Assembly (NCBI GenBank): GCA_016783675.1
Contig: JADHWE010000003.1
Location: 1-64,000 of the forward strand
Direction of reading: 5' to 3'
Source of the DNA: Kiritimatiellia bacterium
GTDB lineage: Bacteria; Verrucomicrobiota; Kiritimatiellia; UBA8416; JABMPJ01
Length of the DNA stretch: 64,000 nucleotides
Position 1 is the stretch's first letter; each line of letters begins with the position of its first letter. A program made the position numbers and the translations under genes. Shown in pieces: positions 54,508-63,260 of the stretch. A model generated the notes under the pieces. That model was given only the letters and a program-made list of their open reading frames with translations. It did no database searches and was not told the origin of the DNA.

Positions 54508-55200
54508 ATGGATCGGTACCTACCAGAGGCGAAAATGACGGGGAGCATTGCGGCGCAGAACGCTGCATTGGCGCTGTTGGACCATTTTTGCGAGCCTGAC
54601 CCCATCTATGCCGAGGGCGAGATTCACAGTGTCTACTACGACACGCCCTGTCAGCATGCCTATCACGATAAAGCCAATGGGGACTTCCTTAAGAGCAAGG
54701 CGCGCCTGCGTTGGTACAAGCCGGATATCTCGGACGATCCGAAGCAGAGCACCGCGTTCTTCGAACTGAAACGCCGCGGCGGTGGTGGGCGGCGCAAATC
54801 GCGGGCCAAGCTCTCGCTGGACCGGCAATGGCTCCACAACGCCCCACTCGAAGATGCCGGCTTCATGCGCATCCTCGACGACCAACGTTCCGAGCTGGGC
54901 GGTGAGCTGGCCGCCGACCTGTTTCCCTTGGCCGTTATCAAGTACACCCGTTTCCGGTATGTCTATCCTCCGTTGGCTGCCCGCGTGGCCGTGGACACAC
55001 GCATAGGATCAGGGCGCGTCAATTCCTCGTTCCTGGCCGGCGAAACAGATGTTGAGATCCCAATCACGGTGCTGGAAGTCAAGAGCAACGAACGGTGCGA
55101 ACTGCCCTGGCTCCACGAAATGTTCAACATCGGCTTCCGGTCGCGCAGCTTTTCAAAATATGGTGCCTGTATGGCGCAACTCATGGGTGACGAGAGATAG
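54508..55200 (+). CDS. VTC-domain protein (polyphosphate polymerase-like)
   Basis: About 230 residues of the VTC domain, the catalytic fold that makes polyphosphate from ATP in yeast Vtc4. Visible tunnel-lining motifs: KSKARLRWYK, FFELKRRG, VIKYTRFRYVYPP, VDTRIGSG and the metal-ligand region TVLEVKSNE. I chose ATG at 54508 because the domain's first strand (RYLPEAKM) begins there; the open frame extends to 54469 and ATG 54535 is possible. It is followed by DUF4956 and CotH genes, a set seen together in other bacteria. The N-terminal basic residues look shorter than usual. Confidence 0.83.
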   Translation: MDRYLPEAKMTGSIAAQNAALALLDHFCEPDPIYAEGEIHSVYYDTPCQHAYHDKANGDFLKSKARLRWYKPDISDDPKQSTAFFELKRRGGGGRRKSRAKLSLDRQWLHNAPLEDAGFMRILDDQRSELGGELAADLFPLAVIKYTRFRYVYPPLAARVAVDTRIGSGRVNSSFLAGETDVEIPITVLEVKSNERCELPWLHEMFNIGFRSRSFSKYGACMAQLMGDER

Positions 55201-55204
55201 GCGT

Positions 55205-55245
55205 ACGGAGACCGGATGTCAGAGGTCGGAGATCGGAAGCCAAAG
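55205..55245. repeat. GGAGA/TCGGAG-rich intergenic low-complexity repeat
   Basis: A short run of degenerate units (GGAGACCGGATGTCAGAGGT, then CGGAGATCGGAAG) fills the gap between the VTC and DUF4956 genes. No gene or terminator hairpin seen. Similar purine-rich units are often dispersed in genomes; copy number not visible here. Confidence 0.4.
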
Positions 55246-55275
55246 AGAGGCGTCCGAGAGTAGAGGAGAGAACAG

Positions 55276-55977
55276 ATGCATAGAAAGATTCAGATGATGT
55301 TGGATAGTTTCTCGCCGTCCGAGGGGGCGGAACATTTTGATCCATGGTGGCTCCTGGTGGCGCTGCTGGCTTCCCTGGCGGCCTCGCTGGTGGCGAGCTG
55401 GCTTTACTCGGTGTTCTATGAGCGGCGGGGGACGGGCAGCCAGATCAACCGGGCCTTTCCGCTGCTGGGTATCTCGATCACGACGCTCTTTGTGAGTGTC
55501 CAGGTATCGCTGCCGCTCTCACTCGGACTGCTCGGTGCGCTCTCGATCGTTCGCTTCAGAACGCCGGTCAAGGAGCCGGAAGAAGTCGGCTTCATCATGT
55601 TGGTTATTGCGGCTGCGATCACCTGTGCCACTTTCCGGTTCGAGTTTCTGCTGATTCTCTACGGGGTGGCGGTCTTCGCGTTGTTGGTGTTCCGCTCGCG
55701 CGTGTTCTTCAAGCAGAATGCCCGCGACGGCTTGCTGATCATTGCGATGCAGGATGATGCCGCGAATGAGCTGCTGGACCCGTTGAATGCCAAGGTCAGA
55801 GGTGCCACCCGTAGCTGCAACATGGAAAGCTGCACGTCCCGGGAGGGGGTAGCCAGTGTGCAGTACTCCTACTCCGGACTGAAGGGCTCCCTGGCGGAGT
55901 TCAGGACGGCCCTGACGTCTGATCCCAGGGTCCAGACGGTCAACTTCCTCATGAACCGTCCGGGCAACGTGACCTGA
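55276..55977 (+). CDS. DUF4956 membrane protein
   Basis: A 233-residue membrane protein with three to four hydrophobic helices. The conserved-looking segment LPLSLGLLGALSIVRFRTPV with KEPEEVGFIMLVIAAAITCA is the DUF4956 hallmark. A cytosolic C-terminal domain of about 70 residues follows. ATG at 55276 follows AGGAGAG. The VTC domain and CotH neighbours suggest a membrane complex that pairs polyphosphate or phosphate transfer with surface modification; function is unproven. Confidence 0.85.
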   Translation: MHRKIQMMLDSFSPSEGAEHFDPWWLLVALLASLAASLVASWLYSVFYERRGTGSQINRAFPLLGISITTLFVSVQVSLPLSLGLLGALSIVRFRTPVKEPEEVGFIMLVIAAAITCATFRFEFLLILYGVAVFALLVFRSRVFFKQNARDGLLIIAMQDDAANELLDPLNAKVRGATRSCNMESCTSREGVASVQYSYSGLKGSLAEFRTALTSDPRVQTVNFLMNRPGNVT

Positions 55978-55991
55978 TAGCTGGAGTCTTG

Positions 55992-58874
55992 ATGAGACTG
56001 TCGTGGCGCCGCGCAATCTTCGGGTTTGTCCCCCTTGTCCTGATCGTGGCGGCGGTGTCGTCCGATCGCGTCATGATCGGGATGCCCCGGGCGCGTCTGC
56101 AGCACTATGGCCGCAAGATCTCGAAGAAGCTGCAGGAGAAGGCCGTCTTTGCCTACGTGCCGTGCGATGCGCCTTTCGGCAAGGATGAGTGGGTCCAGGG
56201 CCTGGATGCCGATACCCGCAGCAGTCGTCTTGTTGCGGGAAAGCACGGATATGCACGCCACATCATCCCCGGCGACTGGGGCCTGATCTCGGTGCCCATG
56301 GAGTACATTGAGCGCGAAGAGACCACCATGGTGGCCTGGCTCAAGTTCCACGAGAAAGAAGACACCTTTCAGGTAACGCGCTGGCTGAAGAAGAGCGGGA
56401 GCAAGCTGCAGGTGCTCTGTCCCTACAAGTGGGACCCGCTGGTAGAAATCACGTTTCCTGCCACCGACGAGTTCTTTCACGTAGCGGTCGTCATCAGCAA
56501 CAACCCCAAGCTCCTCCAGCTTTACATCAACGGCGAGGTCGCGGCCGAGCTGGCCATGGAAAACTACTACCCGCTGATCGAACGGTACAGTCTCGACATC
56601 GGTCAGCGCCGCTGGACGCCGCCCGCCGATCTGGTGGTGGATGATTTTGCTTTCATCCGACGTGTGTTGCCTGCCGACGAGGTCCGCGAGATCGCCACCA
56701 CGCGCCGCTCGCTCGCGGCGCTCTATGCGCCGGCGACGCACGCCAAGCTTCGTGTGGCGGCATCCGTCGACAACCTGTGCCGCCGGATACTGAAGTCACT
56801 GGACATGTTCTGGCCGGGGTATTTCGAAGGCCGCATCACCAAGACCGGCCTACCTGAGTATGGCCTGTTGCTTTCCAAGAAGGACCGTACCTACTTCAAC
56901 GCCTACCATTCCGAGCGGATCGCGCACGGGCTGACGGATCGCGGAACATCCGACCGGCGGAGTGTGGACATTGTGGTCGACGGCGTGAAATACGATGCCC
57001 GGGCGGAACTTGTACATCGGCCGCTAACTGGCGACCTGGCTTACAGCCGCAAATCCTACTCGATTGCCGTCGATCCCGGTGCCGATCCGTCGTTGGCGCA
57101 TCCTGGCTTCGAGCTTACCCCGATCGAGCTGATGGACCCGATCCTCATGGTTCTGGCGTCCCGCCTGGCCCGGGAACATGGGGTGCCGGTCGTGCCGGTG
57201 GTCTTGACCGTGCTGCGCATCAACCGGTCGCTGGAGCAGCTCTGTGTTGCGTATCCGCGTTCCTGCGATCCGGGATACTACCGCCTGGACGATTCGGATC
57301 AGTGTCTCGCTCTGCTTGCGGAACTGCCGCTCAATCCGAATGAAGTCGTCGCGGAGTACCGTGCCCTGGCGCGCGGGCTTCGTCCACTGTTTGCATCGGA
57401 CAAGCGGTGCCCGCTGAGCAGCCGACACTGGCGTGTCCGTACGAGGAATATGGCAACGCGCATCGCCGCGCACCTCGCAAGCGACTCCGGTAGTCAGCTG
57501 GATCCCCTGGAGAAGGCGGCGGCCTTGATGTCCGAGCGTTTCTTCCTGGGAGATAACCCGGCGGCCAACCTGGTGGTGACAGACTTGAGTCTTAAACCGT
57601 TGACCACGCACGGAATCACCACGACATTCAAATCCCTGACCCCGGATGTGATCCGCGATGACGGCAGCATCAGCCGTCCGGCATCGGCCGCACAGGAGGG
57701 TGTCGTGCGCGTGACCGTCGCCGATGCGCAGCGTGCGCTTACGAACGACCTGCGCTTTGTCGTTCAACCCACGCAGCTACCGGCGAAGGTTCTGCACCTG
57801 CGAACCGGCAACGAGATCGGGCTTGAGCACCGCGTGTCGGCCACGGCGCGGATGTTCGACCGTTCCGGCGCACCGGTGTGTGACTGGATCAGCGTGCGGA
57901 CTAAGTATCGCGGCAACGCAGCCGTGATCGAACCGAAGAAGTACTTCTCTCTGCGGCTTGACGATTCTGCGGTTCTCGTGGGTGAGCGGGCATACACGCA
58001 CGTCAACCTGACCTCGTCCTACCTGGACCCCACGTTCATGAAGGACAAACTCACGTATGACCTGTTCCGTGAGTTTGACGGTCAGGATGACCTCAACTAC
58101 ACCCCCCGCTGCGAATACGTGGAAGTGGCGCTCGACGGGCGCTACCATGGGCTGTACACGATCTCGGAGCGCGTGGATGGTGTGAGCCTGGGCTTTGACG
58201 AACCGGTGAACGATGCGGGTGAGCGGCCGGCGCTCTACAAGTCCCTTGGGCGCAACTCCAACTTCCGCGTTCTCTCGCACGGCGACTACTCGCAGAAGGT
58301 CCCGGGCTGGAAGCAGATGGCTTACTGGAAACCGTATGAAACGTTCATCAACCTGTGCGGCCAGTCCTCGGACGCTGAGTTTGCGCGTGACTTCGAAAAG
58401 CTAGTGGATCTCGACAACATTATCGATTTCCACCTGATGCTCTGGTTCAACAACGACCAGGACGGATCCAAGGCGAATATCTTCATCGCGCGGGACAACA
58501 AGCCGGGGTCCCGGTTCTTCCTGATTCCGTGGGACAACGACAAGACCTTCAAGAAGAGAGGGTGGCAAAACAACTACCTTTTGAAGCGCCTCATGGCGAA
58601 CTACCCGGGGTATCGTGAGCGACTGACAGATCGGTATCACGAATTGCGCAAAGGCGTGCTCTCTACGGATGCGCTTATGTCTCGTATCGACGGTATGGCG
58701 ACGACCTTGGCGCCGGCCTATCGCCGTGACCACGAGGTCTGGGGTGACGAATACTACGGACAACACGTCGATAACAGTTATTACCTCGAAGCCCTGCGGA
58801 CCTGGATTCAGAACCGCCTGACCGATATGGATACCGTTTTCCCGAAGAACTCCAACCAGGGGCATGATGGATAG
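55992..58874 (+). CDS. CotH-family kinase with N-terminal LamG-like domain
   Basis: About 960 residues. An N-terminal membrane anchor (about residues 10-26) leads to a LamG/concanavalin-like domain at about 80-235 (MVAWLKFHEKEDTFQVTRW, LQLYINGEVAAELAME). A long linker region follows, then a CotH kinase domain from about 630: LDGRYHGLYTISERVDGV, HLMLWFNNDQDGSKANIFI, FLIPWDNDKTF. CotH proteins phosphorylate surface proteins on the outside of the membrane. ATG at 55992 has GGAG five bases upstream. It follows DUF4956 by 14 bases; its end overlaps the next gene. Confidence 0.85.
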   Translation: MRLSWRRAIFGFVPLVLIVAAVSSDRVMIGMPRARLQHYGRKISKKLQEKAVFAYVPCDAPFGKDEWVQGLDADTRSSRLVAGKHGYARHIIPGDWGLISVPMEYIEREETTMVAWLKFHEKEDTFQVTRWLKKSGSKLQVLCPYKWDPLVEITFPATDEFFHVAVVISNNPKLLQLYINGEVAAELAMENYYPLIERYSLDIGQRRWTPPADLVVDDFAFIRRVLPADEVREIATTRRSLAALYAPATHAKLRVAASVDNLCRRILKSLDMFWPGYFEGRITKTGLPEYGLLLSKKDRTYFNAYHSERIAHGLTDRGTSDRRSVDIVVDGVKYDARAELVHRPLTGDLAYSRKSYSIAVDPGADPSLAHPGFELTPIELMDPILMVLASRLAREHGVPVVPVVLTVLRINRSLEQLCVAYPRSCDPGYYRLDDSDQCLALLAELPLNPNEVVAEYRALARGLRPLFASDKRCPLSSRHWRVRTRNMATRIAAHLASDSGSQLDPLEKAAALMSERFFLGDNPAANLVVTDLSLKPLTTHGITTTFKSLTPDVIRDDGSISRPASAAQEGVVRVTVADAQRALTNDLRFVVQPTQLPAKVLHLRTGNEIGLEHRVSATARMFDRSGAPVCDWISVRTKYRGNAAVIEPKKYFSLRLDDSAVLVGERAYTHVNLTSSYLDPTFMKDKLTYDLFREFDGQDDLNYTPRCEYVEVALDGRYHGLYTISERVDGVSLGFDEPVNDAGERPALYKSLGRNSNFRVLSHGDYSQKVPGWKQMAYWKPYETFINLCGQSSDAEFARDFEKLVDLDNIIDFHLMLWFNNDQDGSKANIFIARDNKPGSRFFLIPWDNDKTFKKRGWQNNYLLKRLMANYPGYRERLTDRYHELRKGVLSTDALMSRIDGMATTLAPAYRRDHEVWGDEYYGQHVDNSYYLEALRTWIQNRLTDMDTVFPKNSNQGHDG

Positions 58875-60690
58875 CAGCGACCAACTGAATGCCAGGGGCG
58901 GCGATCACCCCGTACTGCGCTGGACGTGGTGTGTGCTGCTGGCGGTGTTCTGCATATCGGCATTGGCCGGTTGGATACAGGTGAAACGAAGTCGGGCGGT
59001 CTATGCCCCCTCAGCGGTGACCCAGGCGGACTGGTACAGCGTAGAGCCGGTCGAGTTCCAGGCGGGCAAACCCGGTGCGCGTCATCCCGACTTCGTGCGG
59101 ATGATAGGTCACCAGAGCGGTACGAACAGCATGCCTGCGCTGCAGGTGAAACTGCCGTACCGTCCCCTGGGATATGTGTTGCACGTGGGAATTCACCGTA
59201 CGGATCGCCATCCGGCTAATCTCGAAATAGCCGTGAACGGTGAAGTACTGGGCACACACCTGGCCAACTATCATCGTCGGGCCGATATCTTTGAGGTGAC
59301 GGTTCCTTCAGAGCTGTTGGAGCGGGAGGGTGACAACGCTTTAACGGTCGGCAACGTCGGGGTGGGCGCCTGGTTCGGGCGCATGCTCATCATTCCTTAC
59401 GGCTGCCTGCGCACGCCGCTGCAGGTTGTGTTGCCGATTAGCGGATTCCTGCTGCTGCTGTTGGGAGCGGTGAAACAGCATATGCGTGGCCGATCGGTAC
59501 GCGCCATTGTCCCGGGTCTGGTCGTCTTCTTTATCTACTGCCACGCCCTGTTTGCCTCCAAGATCGTCCCGATGGCCGGTATTGCGTTTTCGGACTGCGA
59601 CGAGCTGGTTCAGCCGTTTCTGACCAACGTGATGGAATATGACCTGACCAAGCATATGCTCTGCCTGCCGGTGATTCACCTGTTGTGGCGGGTGTTCAGC
59701 GTGATCGGCTGGGCCGAGATGGTGGCGCTGGCGGGGGCGTTTGCGCTCGTGGCGGCAGCCAACGTTGCGGTGGCACACCTGGTCTTCACCCGGTTGGTTC
59801 GTCACGGGTTGGGCGCGATGCTCCTGACACTGTGTTACGCGGGCTCGTTCTCGATCTGGCTCTATTCCTCTATCTTCGAGACATTCATCTTATCGTCGCT
59901 GCTGGCCAACCTGTTCCTGCTTGTATGGCTTGCGTCCCGCGGCACCCCTTCACTCGGGCGCGCCTGTATCAACGCCGTGATGGTGGTGTTGTGCGGACTG
60001 GCCCATCCCCCCTTGCTGGTCTTTCTTGGGGCCGTCATCCACGAGTGGCTCAGGATGTGGCGGAAGCGGGACCTGGCCATGACGCTGGCCGGTGTGGTCT
60101 TGCTTGTTCTCGTGACGTGTGGCGGATTCCTCGGCGGACGTTTCGTGATGCGCCGGGCCTACATTGCCGGCTCCGATGAGCTGGCCACGGGATCCGTGGC
60201 GGAGGAATACGCCGACGCAGGCAAGATGGTTGAGCTCTATGCCAGTACCGACAACATGACATGGGACAACGTGGGCAACATCGTTATGAACCAGTGTGTC
60301 TACGCCGTTGCCGGCCGCGAGCCGACATTCGACTGGTCAGGGGGGTGGTCTTCAGGACGAGCCTACCTGGGGCGACCGACCGGCTGGTTGGTCGTAGTCG
60401 GCATCGCGCTGCTCTGGGGATTGGCCGGCCGCGGCATCGTGTTGCGACGACGCAAGCTGCTTGAGACTGGCGCTCTGGTTGCGCTGGTGGTGTTGCCCAC
60501 GATGCTCTTCTACCTCTGGTTCAATCCCGGCGAAATGCTCCTTTACGCACCACCCATGATGACGATCATGCTGGGCTGGCTGGCCTGGGCCGGTCGCCCC
60601 GGCGCCGAACGGTTGTTCGACGGTGCGCTGGCCGTGCTGACCGGAACGGCCATAAGCATCAACACAGTTGCGATCATGTCTTTTTTGTGA
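58864..60690 (+). CDS. Membrane protein, GT-C-like with N-terminal periplasmic domain
   Basis: A 608-residue protein: one N-terminal TM helix, a periplasmic beta domain of about 150 residues (VLHVGIHRTDRHPANLEIAV), then about ten membrane segments. A loop AFSDCDELVQPFLTNVMEYD has acidic residues like those of GT-C enzymes. ATG at 58864 overlaps the CotH stop by 11 bases; ATG 58867 is an option. Likely co-transcribed with the VTC-DUF4956-CotH set; activity unknown. Confidence 0.7.
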   Translation: MMDSSDQLNARGGDHPVLRWTWCVLLAVFCISALAGWIQVKRSRAVYAPSAVTQADWYSVEPVEFQAGKPGARHPDFVRMIGHQSGTNSMPALQVKLPYRPLGYVLHVGIHRTDRHPANLEIAVNGEVLGTHLANYHRRADIFEVTVPSELLEREGDNALTVGNVGVGAWFGRMLIIPYGCLRTPLQVVLPISGFLLLLLGAVKQHMRGRSVRAIVPGLVVFFIYCHALFASKIVPMAGIAFSDCDELVQPFLTNVMEYDLTKHMLCLPVIHLLWRVFSVIGWAEMVALAGAFALVAAANVAVAHLVFTRLVRHGLGAMLLTLCYAGSFSIWLYSSIFETFILSSLLANLFLLVWLASRGTPSLGRACINAVMVVLCGLAHPPLLVFLGAVIHEWLRMWRKRDLAMTLAGVVLLVLVTCGGFLGGRFVMRRAYIAGSDELATGSVAEEYADAGKMVELYASTDNMTWDNVGNIVMNQCVYAVAGREPTFDWSGGWSSGRAYLGRPTGWLVVVGIALLWGLAGRGIVLRRRKLLETGALVALVVLPTMLFYLWFNPGEMLLYAPPMMTIMLGWLAWAGRPGAERLFDGALAVLTGTAISINTVAIMSFL

Positions 60691-60700
60691 TTTCCGCGTC

Positions 60701-61957
60701 CTACGCAAAGTCGCGCAACGGGATAACCAGCAGCCGCAAGTTGTGAATCCAGACCAGGCTTGTGAGGAGAAACAGTGCTACGGGGATACCCCATTCCGAG
60801 GCGCGTGACCCCTCGTGCACAAGATAAGCCTGCTGAACGCCGAGCATCAGCATGAGCCAGATCGCCGGGATCGTCATGGTGGCAAAAAGAAACGGATCGC
60901 GCGGCTCCCACCAGCTATAGAAGAGAATCCGTATCGCGACCCACAGGAACACGGTAACCGAGAGAATCAGCACGGCCCAATTACGGTCGCGAATGCCCGA
61001 ACGAATCCGCGAGAGGGCGTAGCCCCCGGCGGCGAACATGACCACCGCGTAAAAAGAGAGGACCGCAATGCCGGGCGGGGAATAGGCTTTGGCGATGTTC
61101 GTCCAGTGTGTGGTGGGTAACTGCGGAAATACGGCGGTGTAGCAGATATGGTTTACCAGGACCTTCACCACGTTGTGCCGCGACAGGTTCTTCGCCAACC
61201 CCCAAAGCTGCTTCTGCGACGCCTCGGGCCGCTGCAACGCGCCCAGCGCCCACTGCGGCACGTCGCCCCATGCCACGCCGTAGCAGGTATGGGCCAGTAC
61301 GAAATACCCCACTACGCCAACGACAATTGCGGCGGCCGCTGCCACCCCGATGCGCGGCAGGATGTTCTCCCGCCGACTCAGCAACGATAGTCCCAGCACC
61401 GCAAGCAGCACGCTGTCCGATCGCAACAGGAACGCGAGACCAACCAGCGCGCCCAGCGCCGCGCTGGCTTGAAGCGATGGTTTCTTGATCACCAGGATGG
61501 CGGCACCGAGGGCAGCAGACGAAGCCAGGACACACGGAAGGTAGGTATCGATGGTTGACGAGAAGAACCACCACCCGGCACATCCTCCCGCGAAAAGGGC
61601 GCCCAATACGGCCGGCACATGACGGGAGGTCATGCTGAGGCCTATTAAGTAGAATAGAACCACTCCCAGCCCGCCGGCCACGACACTGAGCGCTTTGTGT
61701 GACCGTACCATATCGCCTTTGAGGCTCGGGATCGCCCCGGAGTGCTGTTGAACAGCCTTGCCCAGGATGTGGTAGAGCAGGTGGTCATTGTGCGTGAAGA
61801 TCTTGCCTTCACGGTATTGCCGTACGATGAACTCACCGTCGCTGTCGAAGAAGCGCCGATTCTCGTAGATGGTGTTGAACGAGTGGGGGATGGACTTCCA
61901 ATACACCGTAGTCGTGGCGATGAAGAGCAGAACGCCAATGATGACCGTCTTCTTCAT
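60701..61957 (-). CDS. Polytopic membrane protein, possible GT-C
   Basis: A 418-residue membrane protein with about ten hydrophobic helices. The first loop ENRRFFDSDGEFIVRQYREG carries acidic residues as in GT-C enzymes. No firm family. The ATG at 61957 lies in a 76-base divergent gap from the epimerase gene, and its end converges on the preceding membrane gene. Probably another lipid-linked-sugar transferase; confidence in function is low. Confidence 0.68.
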   Translation of the reverse strand: MKKTVIIGVLLFIATTTVYWKSIPHSFNTIYENRRFFDSDGEFIVRQYREGKIFTHNDHLLYHILGKAVQQHSGAIPSLKGDMVRSHKALSVVAGGLGVVLFYLIGLSMTSRHVPAVLGALFAGGCAGWWFFSSTIDTYLPCVLASSAALGAAILVIKKPSLQASAALGALVGLAFLLRSDSVLLAVLGLSLLSRRENILPRIGVAAAAAIVVGVVGYFVLAHTCYGVAWGDVPQWALGALQRPEASQKQLWGLAKNLSRHNVVKVLVNHICYTAVFPQLPTTHWTNIAKAYSPPGIAVLSFYAVVMFAAGGYALSRIRSGIRDRNWAVLILSVTVFLWVAIRILFYSWWEPRDPFLFATMTIPAIWLMLMLGVQQAYLVHEGSRASEWGIPVALFLLTSLVWIHNLRLLVIPLRDFA

Positions 61958-62033
61958 GATGCCGCATGTTATCGCAACGGGAGAGCAGGTTCAAGGTTGA
62001 GAGGTTTACAGTTCAGGAGTAGGATGCAGCGCA

Positions 62034-63050
62034 ATGGATTCCGCAGTAGATACAATTCCTACCGGGACACGGATCCTGGTCACGGGGGCGACCGGCTTCA
62101 CGGGAGCAGTGCTCGTGCGGCGTCTCGTGGAGATTGGGCTGGACGTCCGGGCCATCGCGCGTGGGTCGTCCGACATGTCGGCCCTGGAGGATCTGAACAT
62201 CACATGGTTCCGGGGGGATGTGTTCGATCCCGCGACAGTCAAAGATGCGTGCGACGGCGTGCAATACATCTTCCACGTTGCGGCGGCGTTCAGGGTGTCG
62301 GGCATCGCGGACAGTGTCTATCGCGACGTCCACGTGACCAGCACCCGATACCTCGCCCAGGCCGCACTCGCGCAACCCGACTTCAAGCGGTTCGTCCATG
62401 TCTCAACCGTCGGCGTTCATGGTCATATCGAAAATCCGCCGGCCAACGAGGACACGCCCTTCCATCCGGGGGATATCTACCAGAAGACCAAGGCCGAAGC
62501 GGAGACCTGGTTGCACGCGTTCGCCGCGGAGCAGAACCTGCCCTATACGGTGATCCGCCCCGCCGCAATCTACGGGCCCGGCGACACGCGCCTGTTGAAG
62601 CTTTTCAAGATGGCGATGCGCCCGCTGTTCATTCTGCTGGGCAGCGGGAAGTGTCTCTATCATCTCATTCACGTTGAAGACCTGGTCGGTGCAATGATCC
62701 TGGCCGCGACAGCGCCCGGCGCATTGGGTGAGGCGTTCATCTGCGGTAATCCCACATCCATGACGCTCGAAGGAATCGGGCGCATCGTGGCTGAAGCGCT
62801 GGACCACAAGGTGCGGGTTGTGCGTCTGCCCGCATGGCCGGTGTTCCTGCTGGCAGATCTATGTGAGGCGGTCTGCCGTCCGCTTTGCCTCAAGCCGCTG
62901 CTCTACCGACGTCGCGTCGCGTTCTTTACGAAGGATCGCTCCTTTGACACGACCAAGCTGCGCGACGTGCTCGGCTACACATGCCGATACACGAACGAAG
63001 AGGGAATTGCAGATACCGCCCGCTGGTACCGAGCGCACGGGTGGCTGTAA
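62034..63050 (+). CDS. NAD-dependent epimerase/dehydratase (extended SDR)
   Basis: A 338-residue extended-SDR protein. The NAD motif is TGATGFTGAVLVRRL near residue 17; YQKTK near 149 is the YxxxK catalytic pair; YGPGDTRLLKLFK and YHLIHVEDLV are typical of 3-beta-HSD/sugar-epimerase relatives. The substrate may be a nucleotide sugar or a sterol/terpenoid-like lipid; the sequence does not decide. ATG at 62034 has only a weak upstream site. Confidence 0.82.
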   Translation: MDSAVDTIPTGTRILVTGATGFTGAVLVRRLVEIGLDVRAIARGSSDMSALEDLNITWFRGDVFDPATVKDACDGVQYIFHVAAAFRVSGIADSVYRDVHVTSTRYLAQAALAQPDFKRFVHVSTVGVHGHIENPPANEDTPFHPGDIYQKTKAEAETWLHAFAAEQNLPYTVIRPAAIYGPGDTRLLKLFKMAMRPLFILLGSGKCLYHLIHVEDLVGAMILAATAPGALGEAFICGNPTSMTLEGIGRIVAEALDHKVRVVRLPAWPVFLLADLCEAVCRPLCLKPLLYRRRVAFFTKDRSFDTTKLRDVLGYTCRYTNEEGIADTARWYRAHGWL

Positions 63051-63067
63051 GTTCTGGGGGATACGCG

Positions 63068-63150
63068 GTCCGCGCGGAGCGCAGACCCTACCGGACCCTC
63101 GGTGTCGATTCGCCTATGGACAGGTAGGGCCCGCTCTCCGAGCGGGCCGA
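63068..63150. repeat. Imperfect palindrome containing CCTACC...GGTAGG
   Basis: The left arm around 63072-63095 (GCGGTCCGCGCGGAGCGCAG then ACCCTACC) pairs imperfectly with the right arm around 63124-63149 (GGTAGGGCCCGCTCTCCGAG then CGGGCC). The arms flank a 28-base spacer. The GGTAGGG core is shared with the 17600-17684 element, suggesting one repeat family. A short tandem repeat ATTAGTGTCT x2 follows at 63181-63200. No gene seen between 63051 and 63260. Confidence 0.6.
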
Positions 63151-63260
63151 GGACGGTTGTAAGGTGCTTGGCGCTTGAACATTAGTGTCTATTAGTGTCT
63201 AACTTGTCCTCCGAAGCCCTCGGCGAAGGGGGATTCGTGGTTCAGGAGTTCTTCGCTACG

